DNA of 64,000 bases from Tolypeutes matacus (Eukaryota > Chordata > Mammalia > Cingulata > Chlamyphoridae): contig JAKSZT010054010.1 in assembly GCA_026826555.1 (NCBI GenBank), positions 220,604 through 284,603 of the forward strand. The letters are read 5' to 3'. A program made the translations under genes and the position numbers. The notes below the pieces were generated by a model. The model was not told the DNA's origin. It saw only the letters and a program-made list of their open reading frames with translations, and searched no databases. Below, piece after piece: positions 25,009-35,522 of the stretch. Positions within the stretch are counted from its first letter, which is position 1; every line of letters begins with the position of its first letter.

Positions 25009-25890
25009 TTAAATGTAACTTTTTGTGCTTCCAAATATTTTGATAAATACATTTTAAATATCATAAGGGATTGTTTTATTCTGCTATTAAATTATTTATT
25101 TTATTTTGATGTCAGAAATATATTGTTATTGAGAAAAATTAGAAAAACTAACAAGTATTAAGATGAAAGTAAGAATCATCTGAAAATTTTCCATTTAGTG
25201 ATAGGCATTATTCATATTCTCGAGTGTTTACTTACTGGCTGTTTTATTTGCACACCTGTGTTTACACATGCACACACAGAAATACACACTTGAAACCATG
25301 AAGGGACACATCCTAATTGTTCACCCCTTGCTTTCCATCCTCCTCTGCCACTATCCAGAGCCTTAGCATCATCTCTTTGGCCAGTGGTGCCACCACCCAT
25401 CAGTTCTCATGCCAGGAATGTGGATTCATGTCTTATGATGCCTTATTCCTCTCTCTCTTTCCCTGTCCCCCTGTTCCAATCTTTTGAAAAATTTTGAGGT
25501 ATATTTTACCTGAGAAAAATTAGTTTCATCTTCTCTGTTCCTATTGCCACAGTTTAAAATAAAATCCTGATCTTCATTCTCATTGAACAATGTAACAGTT
25601 CGCTGAAAGTATTCTGTTCATTTGCATACAGCAACAAGGGGCTTCCTATTTTTCATGCTATTCCTAGGCCTAAAATTCTCTATTGATTTGGTATTATTGA
25701 AAAATAATAGTTATCACTTATCGGGGTTTCTGAAACTTTATTAATTATATATATATAATATACATTATGTATATATTATTATCACAAAACCCTTGCAAGG
25801 TAGGCAGTGTTATCTTCATGACACAGCTGTCATGACTTGAGACTCAGAGCTACTGGTATTTAATAAGAGAGAGACCAGGCTCTAACTCAG
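25009..25890. other. Non-coding stretch with a MIR-like piece
   Basis: AT-rich sequence. A MIR-like fragment is likely at about 25,785-25,890 (caaggtaggcagtgttatc, then gagactcagagctactgg). A short AT dinucleotide run is present at 25,746-25,775. No gene is evident. Confidence 0.5.
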
Positions 25891-26330
25891 TCTCTGTGGT
25901 TTGGGGCTTCAGGTGTCTCTACAAACAGTCTGCCTAGGTGAAAAGGTCTTTAACACTCCCCACAGTTGGACCCAACTTACCTTCTGTCTCATGAATCATC
26001 ACTCCCCTACATCAAGCTCACATCACCTGGCCTCAGGAAGTTCTCACAGGTTTCGTTTCATGCCTGCATGCCTTTGCAAATGTGGGACTGTTTCCTGCCT
26101 AAAAATTCCTATTTATCCACAAATTCTCAGTCAAATGTTACCTCTTTTGGGAAACCTTTCTCTGTTTCTTGAATGTTGAATGCTTCATCATTGGTGGTTC
26201 TCTACAGCACTTTGTTTACTCCATACTCATGACACATGGCAACACGCCATGATGCACTTGTTTACATCTGTGTTTGCAGTGCTGGACCTGAGCTCCCTGG
26301 AAGCAGGACCTGGTGTTTCTCAAAGATGAG
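25891..26330 (+). repeat. L2-like LINE 3' fragment
   Basis: The order of phrases 'tcagtcaaatgttacctcttttgggaaacctttctctg', then 'ctgtgtttgcagtgctggacctgagctccctggaagcaggacctg', fits the 3' part of L2 (AAATGTCACCTCTTCAGGGAAGCCTTCCCTG, then GTAAGCTCCTTGAGGGCAGGGACC). It is old and diverged. Another likely L2 piece lies at about 26,480-26,690 (tggctccccat, then atcc, then cggccccactcctttatcc). Confidence 0.6.
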
Positions 26331-26797
26331 GGCACTGTTGGAATGATAGAGCAGTGTCTGAGCATCAAATGGAGACTTAGTGGTGCACCGCTGAGACCGT
26401 TCCTAACTGCTAGACAGCTTCCATCACCTACAAAGTGTCCTTCATTCCCACCAGATGGTTCTTCCTGGACCACCGCTCATCCCATCATTTTCCTGCTGAA
26501 GGCACAATGGCTCCCCATAAGACTTATCCAGATCCAGTTCCTCTGCTTAGCATTCCTTTGCAGATCCCGAATAACCCGGCCCCACTCCTTTATCCATGGG
26601 GCCAGGGAGACTTGCCAGTGGAAATTTTCCCATTTCTCCCACATGCATTCTAAATTCAGACTTTATAAGGGGATCTGCCATCTTCATCTGAGATGTGCCA
26701 TCTCATATCTAGAAGCAGAGCTAACACTGCAGGCTCTCCAGGCCCTGCCGGTGAAAGAGGAGGCCTTGTCAGAAGGGGCAGGTACCATTATGGGACA

Positions 26798-27097
26798 GGG
26801 TTCGTGAAGAAGGACCAGCCCTACCTGTTGTCTTCTAGTGGGTTTTCCTCCATGAAGCTAAGGGGCGGGCAGGGTTCGTGAAGAAGGACCAGCCCCACCT
26901 ATGGTCTTCTGGTGGGTTTTCCTCTATGAAGCTAAGGGTGGGCAGGGTTCATGAAGAAGGACCTGCCCCACCTATAACTTTCTGGTGGGCTTTCCTCCCT
27001 GAAGCTAAGGGGCAGGCAGGGTTCGTGAAGAAGGACCAGCCCCACTCTTGCCCTTCTGGTGGGTTTTCCATGGGTTTTCCTCTCTGAACCTAAGGGG
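26798..27097 (+). repeat. Four-copy minisatellite, unit 73-79 bp
   Basis: Copies begin GGGTTCGTGAAGAAGGACC at 26,798, 26,872, 26,945 and 27,019, with spacings of 74, 73 and 74 bp. Each holds CCAGCCCCACC, then CTTCTGGTGGGTTTTCCTC, then TGAAGCTAAGGGG. The last copy has an extra internal duplication of GGGTTTTCC (about 27,060-27,078). The 73-bp step shifts the frame, so the open frames here are not parts of one protein. Copies are highly similar, so the array is fairly young. Confidence 0.92.
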
Positions 27098-28055
27098 AAG
27101 GAGTGCCTGCAGAGAGGGGCTGACTTTGGCCCCCTAGCTGGGTATACTCCCAGCCCTGGCTTGCTGAGCAGCGGCACGCTAGCGAATTAGGGAAGGAGCT
27201 TTGGCGGACACCATTGAGTGAGGCCTCCAGGTGGAGAGGAGCCAGACCTGCTTCCTCGAGCTACTGCTTTCCAGGGGTGTGGTCAATGGATCCCACTCGT
27301 AGGTACAGGCCCTGGTGTCATGGGGGAGCAGATGATATTAGGGTCCTGGGAGAATCAGGAGTCAGGATGAGGCCACCAGCTGAGAGGTGACTGCATGGTG
27401 AAGCAGAGTGGGCGGCCCAGGCTTAGGGTGCTGTCCATCACCTTCTAAATTAATCACACCAAGAGCTGGAGCAAAAGGTACCACCAAGGAGAGGAGGGCA
27501 TGCCACCTTACAGCGTGCTGAACCTTCCACTCTCACCACCCCAGCACTGGAAGGGGTGAGGAGGGCGCCGGGCAGAGCCCTGGACCAACTTTAGCACTGG
27601 CTCTCAGGCTAGGGTTGAAAGAAGAGCTTTGATGTGAAACGTGACCTAAGTGCAGGTAAAGAGGCCTTTGTATGCAAATTACACCTCAGCCAAAAAGGCG
27701 AAGAAAATAAATGGTTCTACTAACCAGAAGAATATATTTGAAAACTAAAAGTAACTGACAACTTAGGTAAACCGAATAAGGGCCATTAAAGAGTCTGCTG
27801 TCCTGTGAGAATGGGGTCAACAGGCTCAGTTTGTGGCATTGCCCACAAATACAGGCTGTTTTGCATTTACACTTCATATATGGACTCTTCTTGGTAAATC
27901 TACATTCCATTAATTCCTGCTGCACATTGGATGCTCAGCCATCTAATGGTTGGGGTTCCTTTTAGGCAGCTTTTCTTATTGTCCTGGGAAGCTCCAGGTT
28001 CCTCCTGCTTTTCTTATACTTGGCTATACTTCCCTGGTTTTGTAAAGTAGCAGAC
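27098..28055. other. Non-coding stretch, no gene seen
   Basis: GC-leaning to 27.6 kb, then mixed. I recognise neither a gene nor a repeat. Confidence 0.5.
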
Positions 28056-28496
28056 TTTCTGCCTGCCTGCCTGCCTGCCTTCCTGCCTGCCTGCCTGCCT
28101 CCCTGCCTCCCTGCCTCCTTGCCTGCCTCCCTGCCTGCCTTCCTGCCTCCCTGCCTCCCTGAATCCCTGTCTGCCTCCCTGCCTGCCTGCCTACCTTCCT
28201 TCCTGCCTTCCTTCCTCCCTCCCTCCCTTCCTTCCTTCCTTCCTGCCTCCTTCCCTTCTCCCTCCTTGCCGCCCTCCCTCATTCCCTTCTCCCTCTGTCC
28301 TTCCTTTCTCCTTCCCTGCCTCCATCCCTCCTTCCTTTCTCCCTCCCTCCCTTCTCCCTCCCTCTCTCCCTCCTTCCCTTCTCCCTCTTCCCTTCTCCCT
28401 CCCTCCCTTCTCCCTCCCTTCCCCCTCCCTCCCTCTCTCTCTCTCCCTCCCTCCCTCCCTGCCTCCCTCCCTTCCTTCCCCCCACCTCTCTTTTTC
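28056..28496 (+). repeat. Polypyrimidine / (CCTG)n-(CCTTCCCTCC)n tract, about 440 bp
   Basis: The tract opens with CCTG tetranucleotides (with CCTC and CCTT variants) for roughly 150 bp and passes into nearly pure C/T sequence to 28,496. The complementary strand is correspondingly purine-rich. Both strands are free of stops in one frame (178 codons), which is why long Leu/Pro- or Gly/Arg/Glu-rich frames appear. They are not genes. Confidence 0.95.
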
Positions 28497-28924
28497 AAAA
28501 TAGGAATAACATTAATTCTGAGCTCTAGGAGGGAATATCTAGCTCACCATCATTAATTATACCCCAAGTTTCTTTTCCTAATCTGTTTCCCATGATCAAA
28601 CACGCCTGGAGGCCTTAGGTATTAGGGCAGAGGTAATAACAGCGAAATGAGGGAAAGGTCCAGAATGAACATTTGTCATAGGAAAAGAAGTTAGAAAAAG
28701 CAAGTGAGGAAGAAGGTTCTGGAGTGAAGCCCCCCATGTCCTCTTCTACCACCCCCTTTTCAGAACCACATCCTGACTGAGGTGTTGGAGCCCCTGGAGG
28801 GTGTCAGGCATCCTCCAGTTTGCTGTCGATCCTCAGCCGCCAGGTCCTGTGATGGTCACCCGGGGAAGGGGTGCTGTTGAGCCTCTTCTCGGTGGGACTG
28901 TCCCCCCATGGCCCACCCACAAAG
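28497..28924. other. Non-coding spacer before the L1
   Basis: No gene seen. The sequence from about 28,850 to 28,924 is GC-richer and does not match the L1 that starts after it, so the L1 5' boundary lies near 28,925. Confidence 0.5.
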
Positions 28925-31900
28925 AGGATACTTTGAAAAATTATATGCCAACAAGAATGATAATTTAGAGTTAATGGACAAGTTTCTAGAAATGCACAAA
29001 CAGCCTACATTGATGAAAGAAGAAATTGATGAACTCAACAGTGCAATTACAAGTAAAGAGATAGAATCAGTCATCAAAAACCTCCCAACTAAGAAGAGTC
29101 CAGGACCAGATGGCTTCACAGCTGAATTCTACCAAACATTCCGGAAAGAGCTAACACCAATTCTGCTTAAGCTCTTTCAAAAATAGAAGTAGAAGGAATA
29201 TTGCTTAACTCATTCTAGGATGCCAACATTACCCTAATACCAAACCAAATAAAGATACCACTAGAAAGGAAAATTACAGACCAATTTCTCTAATGAACCT
29301 AGATGCTAAAATCCTCAACAAAATACTTGCTAACCACATTCAACAACATATCAAAAGGATTATACACCATGACCAAGTGGGTTTCATCCCAGGTATGCAA
29401 GGATGGTTCAATATAAGAAAATCAGTCAATGTAATACAACACATAAAAAAACTGAAAGACAAAATCACACGATCATCTCTATAGATACAGAAAAAGCATT
29501 TGACAAAATACAGCACTCTTTCCTGATAAAAATACTGCAAAAGATAGGAATAGAAGGAAACTTTCTGAATATGAAAAAAGGTATATATGAAAAACCCACT
29601 AGCTAACATCATCTTCAATGGTGAAATCCTAAAAGCCTTTCCCTGAGATCAGGAACAAGACAAGGATGCCCACTCTCACCACTCTTATTTAACATTGTCT
29701 TAGAAGTACTTGCTCGAGTACTGAGGCAAGAAAAGAATATAAAAGGCATCCAGATTGGAAAAGAAGAACTAAAAATTTCATTATTTGCAGACGACATGAT
29801 CCTATACATAGAAAGCCCAGAGAAATCTACAACAAAGCTTCTAGAACTTATAAAGTGGTACAGTAATGTTGCAGGCTAAAATATCAATGCTCAAAAATCA
29901 TTAGCATTTCTGTACACTAATAATGAGCAATCAGAGGAGGAAATCAAGAAAAAAAAAAGCCATTTACAATAGTAACTAAAAGAATCAAATGCCTTGGAAG
30001 TAAATTTAACTAAAGATGTAAAGGACTTATATATAGAAAAGTACACAACACTGTTAAAGGAAATCAAAGTAGACTTAAATAAATGGAAAAATATTCCCTG
30101 TTCATGGATAGGAAGACTGAACATCACCAAGATGTCTATCCTACCCAAACAAATCTACAGATTTAATGCAATCCCAATAAAAATCAACACTATATTTTTT
30201 AAGGAACTGGAAAAACTAAATACAAAATATATTTGGAAAGGTAAGAGGCCCCGAATTGCCAAAGAAATATTGAAAAAGAAAAATGAAGTTGGAGGAATCA
30301 CATTACCGGACTTTAAAACATACTACAAAGCTACAGTGATCAAAATGGCATGGTATTGGCACAAGGATATACCTACAGACAAATGGAATCGAATTGGGAG
30401 TTCTGATATAGATACTTGCATATACAGTCATCTTATATTCGACAAGGCCACCAAGCCCACTCAGTTGGGAGAGAATGGCCTCTTTAACAAGTGGTGCTTG
30501 GAGAACTGGATATCCATATCCAAAAGAATGAGAGAAGGATATCATCTCACACCTTATACAAAAATCAACACAAGATGGATCAAAGATCTAAATATAAAAG
30601 CCAAAACCATCAATGTACATACATACCTTGGAAGATATGTATGGTACATACATATCTTGTATCTTGATAACCATACATTATCTTGGAAGATAATGTACGA
30701 AAGCATCTACAGGACCTTGTAATAGGAAAAGATTTCATGAACTTCACAGCCAAAGCACAAGCAGCAAGAGAAAAATTAGATAAATGGGATCTCCTCAAAA
30801 TTAAAAACTTCTGCACCTCAAAGGACATTATTAAGAAAATAAAAAAGGTAGGCTATCCAATGGGAGAAAATATTTGGCAACCATATATCTGATAAGAGCC
30901 TAATATCCTGCATATATAAAAAATCCTACACCTTGAAAATAAAAAGACAAACAACCCATTTAAAAAATGGGCAAGTGACCTGAAAAGACATTTACCCAAG
31001 GAAGAAAAACAAATGGCTAAAAAGCACATGAAAAAAATGCTTGACATCGCTAACTATTAGGTAATTGCAAATCAAAACTACAATGAGATACCATCTTACT
31101 CCCTTCAGAATGGCAGCTATTAAAAAAACAGGAAACACTAAATGTTGGAGAGGATGTGAAGGAATAGGAGCCCTCATCCACTGCTGGTGGGACTGTGGTA
31201 TGGACCAGCCACTGTGGAGGACAGTTTCGCGGTTCATCAGAAAACTAACAATAGATCTTCCATATGATCCAGCAATTCCACTGCTGGGTATATACCCAGA
31301 AGAACTGAAAGCAAAGGCACAAACAGATATAGGCACACCAATGTCCAGAGCAGCATTGTTCACCATTGCCAAAAGGTGGAATCAGCACCAGTGTCCATCA
31401 CCAGATGAATGGATAAGCAAAATGTGGTACATACATACAATGGAATATTACTCAGCTGTAGGAAGGAATAAAGTGCTAACACAGAATAATGTGGATAAAT
31501 CTTGATGACCTTATGTTGAGTGAAGCAAGCCAGGCTTTGAAGGATGAACAGTGTATGACCTCACTGATATGAACTGAGGGAAGTGAGCAGTCTCTGAGAA
31601 CCATTGTCTGAAAGATAGGTTAACAAGGGAGAGAAAGAGAAGAGTAGGCTGTGAGCCATCACCCATATGGACATAATCTATGGTAAAGGGATAGAGTGTA
31701 GTTGCATATTGAAGGATAAGACAGATGGGTAGGGATAGTACTGGGTTTGGTGGTACAGTGATGACAGGTGGGTAGATTAGGAAGGACAGGTTGGAATACC
31801 CAGGGCATGTAACTATGAATCTTGTCATTCCTTGCGTCAAGACATGGGAGTGTCATATGCCCCAAGAGGGATGGGGAGGAAGGAACAGTAAAGATCAAAT

Positions 31901-34196
31901 GGGGCATTTAGTAGTCATGGGAAAGGTTTTTCTTTACCTTACAGTAATGGACACAGGACTTGATAAATATCATAAAAATTATTAAAATGTACTGTCTAAA
32001 TTGTAAACTATACTGTAAACTATTGACAATGTTTAGTTGCTATATTTCTCTATCTGTATAACAGTTATAACAATGCTAACATCCATTTAAAAAAAAAGGT
32101 TTTAATATGCATTGGGGAAGGGGAAGGGAAGTTGGGTATGTGGGAGTCTTTAGTATTACATGTGTGACTTTGCTGTGACCTAAAACTTCTTTGAAAATTA
32201 AATGAATATTTGGGAGACACAGGGGAGGAGAGGGGGAAAGTGTCATGGTACACTGGACAGCTGATAATAGAGTGATAAAAGGAAAAAGAATAATTTTTTT
32301 AAATAAAGGAATTTTTTTTCTTTTTTTCCCATTTTTGAATGTCCCAATCTGCTAACTATATTTTATTTTTAGATTTGTTTTTTTTTCTTCTTCTGAGTTT
32401 CCTTGTATTTATCTCTTCATTTAAGCTTATCATTTTTATTTCTTTTTCCTATTAATTTTATTTGGTTATTATATGGGCTTCATGTTCAAGGAAGGTTTAG
32501 AGCACAGAAAGGTTATAATGGGGACTGCAAGGATCATTGGTGGGGCTTGTCTGGGATGGGGGATTCATGGGAGTAATTTCATCTGAATATACATGAAAGA
32601 TGTATAAAATTGTTCAAATGATCAAGGAATTGGGCATGGTCATGGTGGGTAGACAATCACTCAATAAATGAGGGAATCTGAATTCCCTGCCTGGAGAGCT
32701 CTGCCACATTCTCCAAGGGAGCAGCAACAGTCCTCTGAGTGCAGTGACAGTGTCTGTCAAAAGAGGATGGCCCACTGATGGGTTCTTGTTATTGATGACT
32801 AGCCTTATGAGTCTTTGTTCTTGTAATTGAAACTTAGCCTACTGTTATGGGGTGCCTAAGGGTTGCCACCTGAGAGCCTCCTTGTTGCTCAAATGTGGCC
32901 TCTCTTTAAGCCCAACTCAGCATATGAATGCATTACCTTCCCCCCAACATGGGACATGACTCCCAGGGATGAGCCTCCCTGGCAACGAGGGATTAATACC
33001 AACTGCCCACTGCCAACACGACTGGAAAAAGATCTTGAATAAACGGGGGGAAACGTAAAGATAAATGAGTTCGTGTGGCTAATAGACTTCAAAGAGAGTT
33101 GGGAGGTCATCCCAGAGGTAACGCTTATGCACATCTCAGTAGGATCTCATAGAACAACAAAGTGGATATCACCCCATGTAGAGGGGCTCCTGAGGGCTCT
33201 GGAGACACCCAGGTCCTATATAAGGGGGGGGGGGATAGCCCAGAGATTGATGCCTTATCAGTGGGCTCTACTTTGGAATCTTTGCTCCTGAGAGTGACAG
33301 AGTTGGACTCAAATATGTCCTCCCTGCACATGGTCCATCAGTCCCTTCTATTCAAACCTATATGTGATTCTGGAGTTTTTAGGTGTACTTCCAGAGTTTA
33401 GAGCCTCTGGCCTACCTATGTGCCAGCTGTGCCTGGAATCTCGGTGGAGCTGCAACTCCTACCCCACAGCTCAATGGAGTAATCCAAGCCACCTGGCAAG
33501 GAGACGATGATCAGTAACGGCCATCCCAAGGAATGGAGAGGGCCTGCAGCTGCAGGCAGGATAATCCCATCCACTGTATCCATGGGATATAAGCCCTCTC
33601 TCACTTGGAGGTGGAATGGACATCACCATCCCAGTCCCCTCAGGATTGGGGGAAGAGATATGGACTAGAGTGGACTTAATGGTATTCTGTTGTAGACATT
33701 GTGATTCAAGCAATGGAAGAAATTATAACATTGAGGTGGAGCTGGTGGCCACTGGATGCTTTTGGGGCAGGGAGGGGAAGGGCAGTTGAAATACAGGGGC
33801 TTTTTCGGGACTTGGGGGTTGTCATGTGTGGCGTTGCAGCAACAGATGTAGGTCATTTTACATCAGCATATACCATGCAGAATTGTGTGGGAGAGAGTGT
33901 GGTCTATGATGTGAACTGTGGTCTATACTTGGTGGCAAGGCCCCAGGATGTGTATATCTATGCGGGTGATGTGCCTCGATGAAGGATGTTTGTGTGGGAT
34001 GTGGTGGGAGTTGTGGGAGGTGGGGAACATGGGAATCCCTGTAATTTCTGTGTAATATTTAGGTAATCTAAGCACCTTAAATATATATATATATATGTAT
34101 ATAGATATATATGTATATAGATATATATTTATATATCATTTTACAGATATTGGTATGTAATGTGAAAATTTTGATTTTTACCCACAATAAAAAAAT
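28925..34196 (+). mobile_element. 5'-truncated L1, ORF2 to an unusually long 3' region
   Basis: The copy starts inside ORF2 ([19 protein letters not shown], then [19 protein letters not shown], the start of the reverse transcriptase domain). Further RT pieces follow in several frames ([32 protein letters not shown]), and ORF2 ends at about 31,505 after PAIPLLGIYPEELKAKAQ and MWYIHTMEYYSA. The F/YADD part near 29,788 reads [13 protein letters not shown]2 makes the endonuclease and reverse transcriptase of L1. The endonuclease is missing here, and stops and frameshifts break the rest. About 2.7 kb of non-coding sequence follows the stop codon, ending at AATAAAAAAA (34,186-34,195), with a TA-rich microsatellite at 34,079-34,135. 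The minus-strand copy at 45.2-50.1 kb shows the same 3' structure, so the long 3' region belongs to the element. Confidence 0.85.
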
Positions 34197-34539
34197 AATT
34201 TTAAAGTGCATATATTTTTGGCCAGGAATCCTACTTTTGGAAACTTATCTACTGAAAATGAAACATCAGTAGGTGAAGATACGTAGAACAGCATGCTTAT
34301 TGCAGCATTGCTTGTAATGAGATACCCTGAAAATAATCTAAAGGCCATTTTAGGGAAATGGTTCAATTGAATATGATACATATGTTATGAATGCTATGGG
34401 TATTAAAATGGTGAGGTAGTTACATAAGCGCGTACAGCATGTTTGTATTTATAAGTGTGTTTGTATACACATGGAAAAAAAGTACAGAAGCATGCATGGC
34501 AGATATTGAACATGAGGGTTACGTGGGGGAACTGGAAGA

Positions 34540-35100
34540 GGGACGGAGGGTTTGTGGGGCAAGAGACGAGCAGGGCTGGGTCACAGGAGGCCCCTGCTCC
34601 ACCTCCAGTTAAGGAGGGTGGCAAAGCGCAGGACAGCACCCTGGGGGTCGGGGCGCCAGCAGGCGGGATCAGCCAGGCGCTGGCTTGTGAACGTTTACGC
34701 AACGAAGAGAACCGCGCGGCCGGCTTGGGGAACGGGCGCAGTCCCTTGGCGAGCCGCAATCATACTCAGCTTGGAGACGCGAGGCGTGCACCCATCTCAT
34801 ACCCAGCGCAAGGTCTTTGCGCCCCTTTTGGGAGCAGACAGAGCGGCAACGGGGCGGGAGCCGTGAAATTCACTTGCGCCCTTGGGAGTCTTTCGGGTGC
34901 CGGGGCCGAGAGGGCGGACCGCGCAGACTGCGCCTTCCTGAGGGGGCAGGGGCATCTGGACGCCCCCGTGAAGGCCAGCAGCCAAGTTCATCAGCCAGTC
35001 CTCGGAGTAGGGTCGATGCTTCCAGGCCTGAGCTCAGGGTGTATTTGTGGGCCCCAGGGAGAGCAGCAGGCTGTGTTCTGCTTCCACAAGGAGGACGCAC
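34540..35100. promoter_or_regulatory. Isolated CpG island without a recognised gene
   Basis: Roughly forty or more CpG dinucleotides lie in about 540 bp (for example AACCGCGCGGCCGGC near 34,710 and GGACCGCGCAGACTGCGCC near 34,916), against AT-rich flanks. CpG retention suggests a germline-unmethylated promoter or a recently inserted GC-rich sequence. The plus-strand frame of 226 residues (34,455-35,135) has no recognisable domain, and its length is explained by the GC content. An A-run near 35,107-35,115 follows the block, so a retrocopy of a GC-rich transcript is an alternative. Confidence 0.5.
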
Positions 35101-35390
35101 AAAATTTAAAAAAAAGACCAAAAAGATGGTTCTAAATGGCCCCATGCCACACATGATACGAGAGCATTTACATAAAATCATATTCTGAGATGTTTTCATG
35201 AAAAAAGATTTCAGTGTAGGGAGATCTGCATCTCTTGTTTATAAGGGCATCCTTGAGGAGTGTGAACGTGCACACACATTGTTTAGGGCAAAAGCCAATC
35301 TATGAGTAACGTGTATATTGTGAGATTATTTTGGCAAAAGAAAACAGGTAAGCTCTTAATTCAATCAGCCAACCAACAGCTAACCCCCCC

Positions 35391-35522
35391 CGTTTGTGCG
35401 TGCACGTGTATGTGTGCACATGTGTGTACATGGTTTTATGTTGGTAGGTGTGCACATTTGTACATACAGATGTGTGCAAATGTATGTACAGGTGTATGCA
35501 TGTACGTGTGTGTATATGTATA
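35391..35522 (+). repeat. (TG)n-type microsatellite with TGTGTRYATG variants
   Basis: Alternating purine-pyrimidine sequence built from GTGTGCACATG, GTGTACATG and GTATGTA words. Such sequence can adopt Z-DNA. The frames across it (Cys-, Val- and Met-rich) are repeat artefacts. Confidence 0.85.

Noticed and set aside
28020..28556. 178-residue frames on both strands
   Set aside because: They are translations of a polypyrimidine / tetranucleotide repeat.
34455..35135. 226-residue frame over the CpG island
   Set aside because: No family signature, and length is expected at this G+C content. Kept only as a CpG island.
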